The notes beneath the pieces were generated by a model, which searched no databases, was not told the DNA's origin, and was given only the letters and a program-made list of their open reading frames with translations. From Janibacter cremeus (GTDB lineage Bacteria; Actinomycetota; Actinomycetes; Actinomycetales; Dermatophilaceae): 64,000 nt of DNA. Each line of letters opens with the position of its first letter. Within the stretch, counting starts at the first letter, position 1. The stretch covers positions 1,736,001 through 1,800,000 of the forward strand of contig NZ_JACCAE010000001.1 of the NCBI RefSeq assembly GCF_013409205.1, written 5' to 3'. A program made the position numbers and the translations under genes. Below, one piece after another: positions 25,617-34,265 of this stretch.

Positions 25617-26596
25617 CTGACCACATCCCCCGCGCCGGAGCGGACAACGAGCGCTGGTTCCACCCCTTCGCTCCCAGAGGCTCCGGCTGGGCCGTCGAGA
25701 TCACCGATGCCATCGACGGTTGGGAGCACACCTCCTTGCGCGTCGCCATCCTCGCCCCTGGGGCCTCGATCAGCCACACCCTGCAGCAGGAGGAGGGCGT
25801 CCTCGTCCCGCTCGTCGGGGGCGCGTCCGTCGAGGTGAGCTACGCCGGTCAGAGCGGGCAGTTCACGCTGGTCGGTCGGCCCTCGGTCTTCGTCGGTCCG
25901 AGTGACACCCTCTACCTGCCCGCCTCGAGCGAGGTGACCCTGACGAACACCGACGACGTGCCGACCCGGATCGCCCTGTGCGGAGCGCACGTCGAGGACG
26001 CCACCGGCGGCGGCCGCAGGGTCGTGCACACCCCCATCGACCGGGTGCCGGTCGAGCTGCGCGGGGCCGGCGCCTGCAGCCGCGAGGTGCGTGGTTTCGC
26101 CATGCCGGACGCGCTGCCCGATGCCGAGCAGATCCTGGCCTGCGAGGTCGTCACCCCCGCTGGTGGCTGGAGCTCCTACCCGCCGCACAAGCACGACACG
26201 GACCGCCCCGGCCAGGAGAGCGTCCTCGAGGAGATCTACTACTTCGAGACGCAGTCGGTCGGTGACATCGCCGAGGGACGCTCGCCACTCACCCGCGGCA
26301 CCGACCGTGACGACGGGCGCCAGCCGGTCGGTTACCAGCAGGTCTACGGCACCCGGGGCAGGCCGATCGACGTCCTGGCCGAGGTCGCGACGGGTGACAC
26401 GGTGCTCGTACCGCACGGGTGGCACGGGCCGGCGATGGCCGCCCCGGACGCCGATCTGTACTACCTCAACGTCATGGCCGGCCCCGGCCCCGAGCGGGCG
26501 TGGCTCATCTGCGACGACCCCGCCCACGGCGAGATCAGGGCCACGTGGGCCGATCAGGACATCGACCCCCGGCTTCCTCTGGGAGGTGGACTGTGA
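25613..26596 (+). CDS. iolB: 5-deoxy-glucuronate isomerase
   Basis: The 327-residue bicupin isomerises 5-deoxy-glucuronate to 2-deoxy-5-keto-gluconate. The C-terminal cupin has the metal-ligand pattern YPPHKHDTDRPGQESVLEEIYYFE and VPHGWHGPAMA...YYLNVMAGP, typical of IolB. ATG 25613 is preceded by GGAGG and overlaps the previous stop (ATGA). It reads GTGA into iolD. Confidence 0.93.
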   Translation: MTDHIPRAGADNERWFHPFAPRGSGWAVEITDAIDGWEHTSLRVAILAPGASISHTLQQEEGVLVPLVGGASVEVSYAGQSGQFTLVGRPSVFVGPSDTLYLPASSEVTLTNTDDVPTRIALCGAHVEDATGGGRRVVHTPIDRVPVELRGAGACSREVRGFAMPDALPDAEQILACEVVTPAGGWSSYPPHKHDTDRPGQESVLEEIYYFETQSVGDIAEGRSPLTRGTDRDDGRQPVGYQQVYGTRGRPIDVLAEVATGDTVLVPHGWHGPAMAAPDADLYYLNVMAGPGPERAWLICDDPAHGEIRATWADQDIDPRLPLGGGL

Positions 26597-28590
26597 GCAC
26601 CCAGATGGGGTCATCCGTGGCGGGTGGCACAGCAACGGTCCGTCTGACCGTCGGTCAGGCCGTCGTGCGCTTCCTGGCCAACCAGTTCAGCGAGCGCGAC
26701 GGGCAGCGGCAGCCCCTCTTCGCGGGATGCCTGGGCATCTTCGGCCACGGCAACGTCGCCGGAGTCGGCCAGGCGCTGCTCCAGCACGAGCTCGACGGCA
26801 CGGGCAACGACGGCGGGCCCCCTGCCATGCCCTACGTGCTCGCCCGCAACGAGCAGGCGATGGTGCACACCGCCGTCGCCTACGCCAAGCAACGCGACCG
26901 GCTGCAGACGTGGGCGTGCACCTCATCCGTCGGGCCGGGCAGTACCAACATGCTCACCGGGGCCGCACTGGCGACGATCAACCGGTTGCCGGTGCTGCTG
27001 CTGCCCAGCTCGACCTTCGCCACCCGCGCAGCCGGCCCCCTGCTGCAGGAGCTGGAGGCACCGCAGGCCGGCGACCTGACCGTCAACGACGCCTTTCGCC
27101 CGCTCTCGCGCTTCTACGACGAGGTGCGCCGGCCCGAGCAGCTGCCGAGCATCCTGCTGGCCGCGATGCGGGTGCTCACCGACCCGGCAGAGACGGGCGC
27201 GGTGACCGTCTCCCTTCCCCAGGACGTGCAGGCCGAGGCCCACGACTGGCCGCTCGAGCTCTTCGCCGAGCGCACCCACCACGTCGCCCGGCCGCCGGCC
27301 GAGCCCTCCCGAGTCGCCGCTGCAGCGCAGGTCATCCGTTCCGCGCGACGCCCGATGGTCGTCGCCGGCGGCGGCGTCCACTACTCCGGCGCGGAGGAGG
27401 CGCTCGCGGAATTCTGCGCCGCGACCGGCATTCCCGTCGGCGAGACCCAGTCCGGCAAGGGGTCGCTCCTGCACGGCAACCCCCGGCTCCTCGGCGCGGT
27501 CGGGTCCACCGGGACCACGGCGGCCAATGCGGTTGCGGCGCAAGCGGATGTCGTCATCGGTATCGGCACCCGTTACCAGGACTTCACCACCGGCTCCCGA
27601 ACCGCCTTCGCCGCCGAGGGCGTGCGCTTCGTCAACCTCAACATCTCCCCCTTCGACGCGGTGAAGCACTCGGGCCTGACAGTCATCGGGGACGCCCGCG
27701 AGTCCCTCACCGCCCTGACCGCCGCACTCGAGGGGTGGTCGGTCCCCGAGGACTACCGGGACGAGCAGGGGCGGCTGTGGACGCAGTGGGACACCCAGGT
27801 CGAAGCCAGCCACCACCCTTCGCCCGAGATCACCGATGCGCTCGCCGACGGCCTGCTCACCCAGGGCACCGTCCTGGGCCTGGTCAACGAGCTGAGTGAC
27901 CCGCGCGACGTCGTCCTGTGTGCCGCCGGCTCCATGCCGGGTGACCTGCACAAGACGTGGCGGGTGCGTGACCGCCGGGCCTACCACGTCGAGTACGGCT
28001 ATTCCTGCATGGGCTACGAGGTTCCGGCCTCCCTCGGGATCCGCTGGGCGGACCCGAGCCGGGAGGTCTTCGCGATGGTCGGCGACGGCGGTTACCTGAT
28101 GATGCCGACCGAGCTGGTCACCGCTGTGCAGGAGCGCACCAAGGTCATCGTCGTCCTGGTGCAGAACCACGGGTTCCACTCGATCGGATCGCTGTCGCAG
28201 TCGCTCGGCTCGCAACGCTTCGGCACCGCCTACCGGGCCCGCGACGCAGTGACCGGGCGGCTCGAGGGCGAGCGACTGCCCGTGGATCTGGCAGCCAACG
28301 CCCGGTCGCTGGGCTGCCGGGTCATCGAGGTCCACGACCGCGAGGGCATGGCCGCAGCCATTCGGGAGGCGAAGGGGGCGCCCGCCGACGGCGGACCCGT
28401 CGTCATCCACGTCGAGACCGACCCCCACGTCTTCGCACCAGACTCCGCCTCGTGGTGGGACGTCCCGGTCAGCCAGGTCAGCGAGCTGGAGAGCACCCAG
28501 GAGGCCCACGTCGACTACATCCGCCACAAGGCAGACCAACGCACGTACCTGACCCCCACCGACCCGACGAGCAGCCACACCCACAACTGA
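26593..28590 (+). CDS. iolD: 3D-(3,5/4)-trihydroxycyclohexane-1,2-dione acylhydrolase
   Basis: A 665-residue thiamine-diphosphate enzyme that opens the ring of the diketo-inositol to 5-deoxy-glucuronate. LARNEQAMVHTAVAYAKQ holds the glutamate that activates thiamine, and the diphosphate/metal motif is VGDGGYLMMPTELVTAVQERTKVIVVLVQNHG (the GDG...NHG pair). Length is normal for IolD. GTG 26593 overlaps the iolB stop and has GGGAGG upstream. It ends the first transcriptional block, followed by two stem-loops before the transporter genes. Confidence 0.92.
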   Translation: MSTQMGSSVAGGTATVRLTVGQAVVRFLANQFSERDGQRQPLFAGCLGIFGHGNVAGVGQALLQHELDGTGNDGGPPAMPYVLARNEQAMVHTAVAYAKQRDRLQTWACTSSVGPGSTNMLTGAALATINRLPVLLLPSSTFATRAAGPLLQELEAPQAGDLTVNDAFRPLSRFYDEVRRPEQLPSILLAAMRVLTDPAETGAVTVSLPQDVQAEAHDWPLELFAERTHHVARPPAEPSRVAAAAQVIRSARRPMVVAGGGVHYSGAEEALAEFCAATGIPVGETQSGKGSLLHGNPRLLGAVGSTGTTAANAVAAQADVVIGIGTRYQDFTTGSRTAFAAEGVRFVNLNISPFDAVKHSGLTVIGDARESLTALTAALEGWSVPEDYRDEQGRLWTQWDTQVEASHHPSPEITDALADGLLTQGTVLGLVNELSDPRDVVLCAAGSMPGDLHKTWRVRDRRAYHVEYGYSCMGYEVPASLGIRWADPSREVFAMVGDGGYLMMPTELVTAVQERTKVIVVLVQNHGFHSIGSLSQSLGSQRFGTAYRARDAVTGRLEGERLPVDLAANARSLGCRVIEVHDREGMAAAIREAKGAPADGGPVVIHVETDPHVFAPDSASWWDVPVSQVSELESTQEAHVDYIRHKADQRTYLTPTDPTSSHTHN

Positions 28591-28593
28591 AAC

Positions 28594-28644
28594 CGGTGCC
28601 CAGCAGGGCACCGTCCCCCTTCGCCCACCGCAGCGCTGCGGTGG
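28594..28644 (+). ncRNA. Two intercistronic stem-loops between iolD and transporter
   Basis: CGGTGCCC-agca-GGGCACCG (28594-28613) and the 20-nt perfect palindrome CCACCGCAGCGCTGCGGTGG (28625-28644) occupy the 73-base gap. They may attenuate transcription or protect the downstream mRNA so that more binding protein is made. Neither has a T-run. Confidence 0.55.
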
Positions 28645-28663
28645 CCCGAGAAAGGCAGAACCC

Positions 28664-29638
28664 ATGTCACGTTTCACTCGCGCCAGCGTCGTCGCGACGT
28701 CGGCCGCCGCCGCACTCCTCCTCGCCGCCTGCTCCTCCTCCGGCGGCAAGGAGACCACGGACGACGACGGAGGCGGATCCGCAGGTGGCGCCGACACCGA
28801 GCGGATGACCGTCGCCTTCATCACCCACGCTGCTCCGGGCGACACCTTCTGGGACCAGGTCCGCTCCGGTGCCGAGGACGCGGCGAAGAAGGACAACGTC
28901 GAGCTCCAGTACACCGCCGACCCCGAGGGGTCGAACCAGGCCCGGCTCGTGCAGCAGGCCGCCGACAAGGACGTCGACGGCATCGCGGTCACCCTGGCCA
29001 AGCCCGACGCGATGCAGGGCAATGTCGAGAAGGCCGTGAACGCCGAGATCCCCGTCGTCGCGCTCAACGCGGGCATGGACGACTGGAAGGAGATGGGCAT
29101 CCTCTCCTTCTTCGGTCAGGACGACGGCCTGGCCGGCGAGGCCGCCGGCGAGCGACTGAAGGAGGAGAAGGCAGGAAAGACCCTCTGCGTGATCCAGGAG
29201 CAGGGCCACGTCGGACTCGAGGCGCGCTGTGCAGGTGTCGCGAAGACCTTCGACAAGTCGGAGAAGATCTACGTCAAGGGCACCGACACGGCGAACGTCC
29301 AGTCGACGATCACCGCGAAGCTGCAGAAGGACGACAGCATCACCCACGTGCTGACCCTCGGTGCCCCCTACGCGATGATCGCGCTGAAGTCCGTCGACGA
29401 GTCCGGCAGCGACGCCGAGGTGGCCACCTTCGACCTCAACGACCAGGCGCTGCAGGCGATCAAGGACGGCGACATCATCTGGGCCGTCGACCAGCAGCCC
29501 TACGTCCAGGGCTACCTGGCCGTCGACTCGCTGTGGCTGAAGGCGAACAAGGGCATGGAGGTCGGCGGCGGTCAGCCCGTCCTGACCGGCCCCGCCTTCG
29601 TCGACGAGAGCAACGTCGACCTGTTGCTGGAGAAGTGA
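28664..29638 (+). CDS. Inositol/sugar ABC transporter substrate-binding lipoprotein
   Basis: The 324-residue lipoprotein has a signal peptide ending LLAAC (lipobox), a Ser/Gly/Asp tether and a periplasmic-binding type 1 fold (MTVAFITHAAPGDTFWDQVRSGAEDAAKK ... GIAVTLAKPDAM ... DLNDQALQAIKDGDIIWAVDQQPYVQGYLAV). This is the class used for ribose, xylose and inositol. Context with iolG and mmsA indicates inositol as substrate. It heads the transporter block, with permease seven bases after its stop. Confidence 0.88.
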   Translation: MSRFTRASVVATSAAAALLLAACSSSGGKETTDDDGGGSAGGADTERMTVAFITHAAPGDTFWDQVRSGAEDAAKKDNVELQYTADPEGSNQARLVQQAADKDVDGIAVTLAKPDAMQGNVEKAVNAEIPVVALNAGMDDWKEMGILSFFGQDDGLAGEAAGERLKEEKAGKTLCVIQEQGHVGLEARCAGVAKTFDKSEKIYVKGTDTANVQSTITAKLQKDDSITHVLTLGAPYAMIALKSVDESGSDAEVATFDLNDQALQAIKDGDIIWAVDQQPYVQGYLAVDSLWLKANKGMEVGGGQPVLTGPAFVDESNVDLLLEK

Positions 29639-29644
29639 TCCCAG

Positions 29645-30679
29645 GTGGCTGCGCAGTCCACACAGCCCGCCGATGACCGGGTGGTGTCCAGGGGGAGCCT
29701 GAACCTCCTCTTCGCCCGCCCGGAGGTCGGTGCGCTCATCGGCGCGATCGTCGTGGCGATCCTCTTCATCGCCGTGGCACCGAGCTTCCGGAGCGTGGGA
29801 AACGTCGGCACGATCCTCTACGCGGCCGCCGCCATCGGCGTCATGGCCGTCGGGGTGTCCCTGCTCATGGTGGGCGGCGAGTTCGACCTGTCCACCGGGG
29901 TGGCGGCCACCGCTTCCGGCATCACCGCCGCGCTGACGGCGTGGAACTTCGGGCTGAACGTGTGGGTGGGGGTTTTGGCCGCCCTGGTCTTCTCACTGCT
30001 CGTCGGGGCCTTCAACGGATGGTTGCTCATGCGTACGGGGTTACCGAGCTTCCTGGTCACGCTCGGTACCTTCTTCATCCTCCAGGGAGCAAACCTCGCC
30101 GTCACCCGCCTCGTCGGCGGGACGGTCTCGACGCCGCAGATCTCGAACATGGCCGGCTTCGCCTCCGCGAAGAACGTGTTCGCCTGGCAGCTCCAGATCG
30201 GTCCGGTGAGCATCAAGGCCCTTGTCGCGTACTGGCTGCTCCTGGTGGTCGTCGGGTCGCTGGTGCTCACCCGCACCCGGGTGGGCAACTGGATCTTCGC
30301 CGTCGGTGGGGACGCGGCGGCGGCCCGTGCCGTCGGCGTCCCGGTCAAGGCGGTGAAGATCGGTCTGTTCGTCTTCGTCGGGTTCTGCGCCTGGGTCCTG
30401 GGCATGCACCTGCTCTTCTCCTACAACGTCATGCAGTCGGCGGAGGGTGTCGGCAACGAGTTCATCTACATCATCGCCGCGGTCGTCGGGGGCTGCCTGC
30501 TCACCGGCGGCTTCGGCTCGGTCATCGGCGCCGCACTCGGGGCGCTGATCTTCGGGATGACCCAGATGGGCATCAACTACGCCGGCTGGAACGTCGACTG
30601 GTTCTACACCTTCCTCGGCGTGATGCTCCTGCTGGCGACCCTGGTCAACATGTACGTGAAGAAGAAGGCTGATGGCTGA
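29645..30679 (+). CDS. Inositol/sugar ABC transporter permease
   Basis: A 344-residue inner-membrane permease of the BPD_transp_2 (RbsC-like) family with about ten membrane segments. Recognisable stretches include GVSLLMVGGEFDLSTGV, the family signature near TM2, and GNEFIYIIAAVVGGCLLTGGFGSVIGAALGALIFG. GTG 29645 begins six bases after the binding-protein stop. The gene ends in TGATG overlap with the ATPase. Confidence 0.9.
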   Translation: MAAQSTQPADDRVVSRGSLNLLFARPEVGALIGAIVVAILFIAVAPSFRSVGNVGTILYAAAAIGVMAVGVSLLMVGGEFDLSTGVAATASGITAALTAWNFGLNVWVGVLAALVFSLLVGAFNGWLLMRTGLPSFLVTLGTFFILQGANLAVTRLVGGTVSTPQISNMAGFASAKNVFAWQLQIGPVSIKALVAYWLLLVVVGSLVLTRTRVGNWIFAVGGDAAAARAVGVPVKAVKIGLFVFVGFCAWVLGMHLLFSYNVMQSAEGVGNEFIYIIAAVVGGCLLTGGFGSVIGAALGALIFGMTQMGINYAGWNVDWFYTFLGVMLLLATLVNMYVKKKADG

Positions 30680-31566
30680 TGACCACTGCACCCGAAACAA
30701 CCGATCGCCCCGAGCAGACGGCGCCCCTGGTCACCCTGGAGGACGTCGGCAAGTCATACGGCAACGTCCATGCCCTGCGCGGGGTCAACCTCGAGGTCCA
30801 TGCGGGTGAGGTGACCTGTGTCCTGGGCGACAACGGTGCCGGCAAGTCCACCCTGATCAAGATCATCGCGGGACTGCACGAGCACACCACCGGCACGTTC
30901 ACCGTCAACGGGGTCAAACGGAACCTGGCCTCGCCCCGTGCGGCCCAGGCCCTGGGAATCGCGACGGTGTACCAGGACCTGGCGTTGGCGCCGTTGATGT
31001 CGGTGTGGCGCAACTTCTTCATGGGTAACGAGCTGCGCAGGGGTCTCTTCCTCGACACGGCGAGGATGCGGCAGATCGCCGAGGACGAGCTGTCCAAGAT
31101 GGGCATCTTCATCGGTGACCTCGACCGTCCGGTCGCCGGCCTCTCGGGCGGCCAGAAGCAGTGCATCGCGATCGCCCGGGCGATCTACTTCGGTGCCCAG
31201 GTGATCATCCTCGACGAGCCGACGGCGGCTCTGGGCGTCAAGCAGTCCGGGGTCGTCCTGAAGTACATCGCCAAGGCGCGTGACGCCGGCCTGGGCGTGG
31301 TCTTCATCACCCACAACCCGCACCACGCGTACCTCGTGGGCAACCGCTTCATCGTCCTCAAGCTGGGCAGGCTCACCCTCGACACCCACCGGGACGAGCT
31401 CTCCCTCGACCAGCTGACGGCGGAGATGGCCGGTGGTCAGGAGCTGGCCGAGCTGCAGCACGAGCTCGGTGGCGTCGGTTCCGGCAGGACGGCCGATCCG
31501 CAGGACGAGTCGGCCGGCCCCGACGCGCCTGTCGACCACGACGACGGGACGAAGGGGGAGGTGTGA
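30679..31566 (+). CDS. Inositol/sugar ABC transporter ATPase (single cassette)
   Basis: A 295-residue nucleotide-binding subunit with Walker A GDNGAGKST, signature LSGGQKQCIAIARAIYFG, Walker B VIILDEPTAALG and switch His in FITHNPHHAYL. Unlike RbsA-type proteins it has one cassette, as in the FrcA-like subfamily, so it must dimerise. The C-terminal ~35 residues are a charged tail. It overlaps both neighbours. Confidence 0.92.
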   Translation: MTTAPETTDRPEQTAPLVTLEDVGKSYGNVHALRGVNLEVHAGEVTCVLGDNGAGKSTLIKIIAGLHEHTTGTFTVNGVKRNLASPRAAQALGIATVYQDLALAPLMSVWRNFFMGNELRRGLFLDTARMRQIAEDELSKMGIFIGDLDRPVAGLSGGQKQCIAIARAIYFGAQVIILDEPTAALGVKQSGVVLKYIAKARDAGLGVVFITHNPHHAYLVGNRFIVLKLGRLTLDTHRDELSLDQLTAEMAGGQELAELQHELGGVGSGRTADPQDESAGPDAPVDHDDGTKGEV

Positions 31567-32639
31567 CCCTCCCTTCGTCCCCCGACCCGGCTACGGCCGT
31601 GTCCGGGCACCCGCTGCGGGTCGGTGTGGTCGGGGTCGGCGTCATGGGCGCGGACCACGTCCGTCGACTGGCCACACGGATCGCCAACGCGACCCTCGTG
31701 GCCATCGCCGACCCCGATGCCGAGCGTGCGCAGGAGCTCGCCGACGAGCCCGGTGCGGGCGTTCGGGTGATCGCCGACCCGATGGAGCTGATCGCCGACG
31801 ACGGCGTCGACGCGGTCCTGCTGGCCTCGCCCGGGGCGGTGCACACCGAGCAGCTGCTCGCCTGCATCGAGCGGGGCACGCCGGTGCTGTGCGAGAAGCC
31901 ACTGACGATGGACAGCGAGTCCTCGATGCGGGTCATCGAGGCCGAGCGGGCGGGCGGGAGAGCGCTGGTGCAGGTCGGCTTCATGCGCCGCTTCGACCCG
32001 GAGTACGCGCGGCTGAAGCAGCTCCTGGACTCCGGCGACCTGGGGCGGACCCTGATGCTGCACCAGGTCCACCGCAACCTGACCGTGCCCAACCCGCACT
32101 TCGCCTCGGAGATGATCGTGCGTGACAGCCTCGTCCACGAGGTCGACTGCGCGCGCTGGCTCCTCGGTGAGGAGATCGCCTCCGTGCAGGTGATCTCCCC
32201 GACGCCGACGCGACATGCACTCGAGGGCGTTGTCGACCCCCAGGTCTCGATCTTCCGGATGGCCTCCGGAGCGGTCGTGACCAACGAGGTCTTCGTCAAC
32301 AGCCGCACCGGCTACGAGGTGCGCTGCGAGGCGGTCGCCGAGTCCGGCAGCGCGATCATCGGCCGCCCTGCCTCGGGGATCTACACCACGCGGACGGTCC
32401 CGGGCGGCGGTGCGGGCTCGTGGGGTGGCGGGATCGATCCTGACTACCGCACTCGCTTCGAGCGCGCCTACGACCTCGAGGTCCAGGCCTGGGTCGATGC
32501 CACGCGCCGCGGCGAGCTCGTCGGTCCGACGAGCTGGGACGGCCATGCCTCGACCGTGGTGTGCACGGCCGGCATGGAGTCCTTGGCCACCGGCGCGCCG
32601 GTCGACGTGGCCCTTCGGGCACCCGCGATCCGCGCTTGA
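31563..32639 (+). CDS. iolG: Inositol dehydrogenase-like oxidoreductase (second copy)
   Basis: This 358-residue Gfo/Idh/MocA protein has GVVGVGVMGADHVRRLA at the NAD site, LCEKPLTMD with the catalytic lysine, and DSLVHEVDCARWLLG with the Asp/His pair. It resembles IolG or scyllo-/chiro-inositol dehydrogenases. It overlaps the ATPase gene by four bases, so substrate import and oxidation are co-expressed. Its exact isomer preference cannot be read from sequence. Confidence 0.85.
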   Translation: MTLPSSPDPATAVSGHPLRVGVVGVGVMGADHVRRLATRIANATLVAIADPDAERAQELADEPGAGVRVIADPMELIADDGVDAVLLASPGAVHTEQLLACIERGTPVLCEKPLTMDSESSMRVIEAERAGGRALVQVGFMRRFDPEYARLKQLLDSGDLGRTLMLHQVHRNLTVPNPHFASEMIVRDSLVHEVDCARWLLGEEIASVQVISPTPTRHALEGVVDPQVSIFRMASGAVVTNEVFVNSRTGYEVRCEAVAESGSAIIGRPASGIYTTRTVPGGGAGSWGGGIDPDYRTRFERAYDLEVQAWVDATRRGELVGPTSWDGHASTVVCTAGMESLATGAPVDVALRAPAIRA

Positions 32640-32653
32640 GCATATTGATAGTA

Positions 32654-32663
32654 TGTCCTTACA
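32654..32663. promoter_or_regulatory. Second GntR operator candidate, before mmsA
   Basis: TGTCCTTACA differs by one base from TGTCCTGACA of the GntR-iolG gap; the shared run ATGTCCT-N-ACAAA covers 13 bases. It lies 23 bases before the mmsA start and just after the iolG stop, suggesting a separate regulated promoter for mmsA. Confidence 0.55.
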
Positions 32664-32685
32664 AAGACTCGTCCAAGGAGCAGAC

Positions 32686-34182
32686 ATGAGCACCCCCACC
32701 CGCATCACCCACCTCGTCGGACACACCTCCTGGCAGGGGCGGGCCGAGCGCACCAGCGAGGTCTTCAACCCGGCGACGGGTGAGGTGACCGGCGCGCTCG
32801 ACCTGGCCAGCGCACAGCTCGTCGACGAGGTCGTGGCGCACGCCAAGTCCGCCGCGCAGGACTGGGGCAACACCTCCCTGGCCAAGCGGGTACGGGTCCT
32901 CTTCGCGTTCCGCCAACTGCTCGAGGAGCGCAAGGGCGAGATCGCGAAGGTCATCACCGCCGAGCACGGCAAGACCTACGAGGACGCGGTGGCCGAGATC
33001 TCCCGGGGCCAGGAGGTCGTCGAGTTCGCCTGCGGCATCCCGCACCTGGTCAAGGGCGGCTTCTCCGAGAACGTCTCGACCAACATCGACGCCTACTCGA
33101 TCCTCCAGCCGCTCGGCGTGGTCGGGATCATCTCGCCCTTCAACTTCCCGGCGATGGTGCCGCTGTGGTTCGTCCCGCTCGCCGTCGCCACCGGCAACGC
33201 CGTGGTCATCAAGCCGAGCGAGAAGGACCCGACCGCGGTCAACCTCATCGCAGACCTGTGGCGCGAAGCGGGTCTGCCCGACGGCGTGATGAACGTCGTC
33301 CACGGCGACAAGGAGGCGGTCGACGCGCTGCTGGACAACACCGACGTCAAGGCGATCTCCTTCGTCGGTTCGACGCCGATCGCGCGACACGTGTATGAGC
33401 GTGGTGTCGCGTCCGGCAAGCGCGTGCAGGCCCTGGGTGGCGCGAAGAACCACATGCTCGTCCTGCCGGATGCCGATCTGGACCTGGCCGCGGATGCTGC
33501 GGTGTCGGCGGGCTACGGCGCGGCGGGCGAGCGGTGCATGGCGATCTCCGTCGTGCTGGCCACCGAGTCGATCGCCGATGACCTGGTCGCGAAGATCGTC
33601 GAGCGCACGCACACGCTGCGCACCGGCGACGGGATGGGTGAGTCCGACATGGGTCCGCTCGTGACGGGTGCGCACCTGGCGAAGGTCACGGGATACGTCG
33701 AGGCGGGTGTCGCCTCCGGGGCGGAGCTGGTCATCGACGGGCGGAAGGGTGCCGCCGACCTCGGTCCCGGATTCTTCCTCGAGCCGACGCTCTTCGACAA
33801 GGTCACCTCGGACATGTCGATCTACACCGACGAGATCTTCGGTCCGGTGCTCTGCGTCGTGCGGGTGCCCTCCTACGACGAGGGTCTGGCACTGATCAAC
33901 GACAACCCCTACGGCAACGGCACGACGATCTTCACCAACGACGGCGGCGCCGCCCGACGATTCCAGCACGAGGTCGAGGTCGGCATGGTCGGGATCAACG
34001 TCCCGATCCCGACGCCGATGTCGTACTACTCCTTCGGCGGCTGGAAGAACTCGCTCTTCGGTGACACCCACGCCCACGGCATCGAGGGAGTGCACTTCTT
34101 CACCCGCACCAAGGCGGTCACCCAGCGCTGGCTCGACCCGAGCCACGGCGGGCTCAACCTGGGGTTCCCGCAGAACGACTGA
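32686..34182 (+). CDS. mmsA: Methylmalonate-semialdehyde dehydrogenase (CoA-acylating)
   Basis: A 498-residue aldehyde dehydrogenase that turns malonic semialdehyde into acetyl-CoA (or methylmalonate semialdehyde into propionyl-CoA), the last step of inositol catabolism (IolA). It shows the IolA signatures PFNFPAMVPLWFVPLA, IKPSEKDPT, FVGSTPIARHVYERG and the nucleophile Cys284 in GAAGERCMAIS, with the typical C-terminal KSLFGDTH-like KNSLFGDTHAHG. AAGGAG lies five bases before ATG 32686. It has its own putative operator. Confidence 0.95.
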   Translation: MSTPTRITHLVGHTSWQGRAERTSEVFNPATGEVTGALDLASAQLVDEVVAHAKSAAQDWGNTSLAKRVRVLFAFRQLLEERKGEIAKVITAEHGKTYEDAVAEISRGQEVVEFACGIPHLVKGGFSENVSTNIDAYSILQPLGVVGIISPFNFPAMVPLWFVPLAVATGNAVVIKPSEKDPTAVNLIADLWREAGLPDGVMNVVHGDKEAVDALLDNTDVKAISFVGSTPIARHVYERGVASGKRVQALGGAKNHMLVLPDADLDLAADAAVSAGYGAAGERCMAISVVLATESIADDLVAKIVERTHTLRTGDGMGESDMGPLVTGAHLAKVTGYVEAGVASGAELVIDGRKGAADLGPGFFLEPTLFDKVTSDMSIYTDEIFGPVLCVVRVPSYDEGLALINDNPYGNGTTIFTNDGGAARRFQHEVEVGMVGINVPIPTPMSYYSFGGWKNSLFGDTHAHGIEGVHFFTRTKAVTQRWLDPSHGGLNLGFPQND

Positions 34183-34265
34183 CGAAGGCGCAAGCGTCGG
34201 GCGAGCGTCAGCGAGAACGACGCGCAGCGACGAGGAAGTCGTTCAGACGGCGCAGGGGTGGCCCC

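Noticed and set aside
28594..28644. Riboswitch upstream of the inositol transporter
   Set aside because: Only two simple hairpins are visible with no known aptamer core; treated as intercistronic stem-loops.
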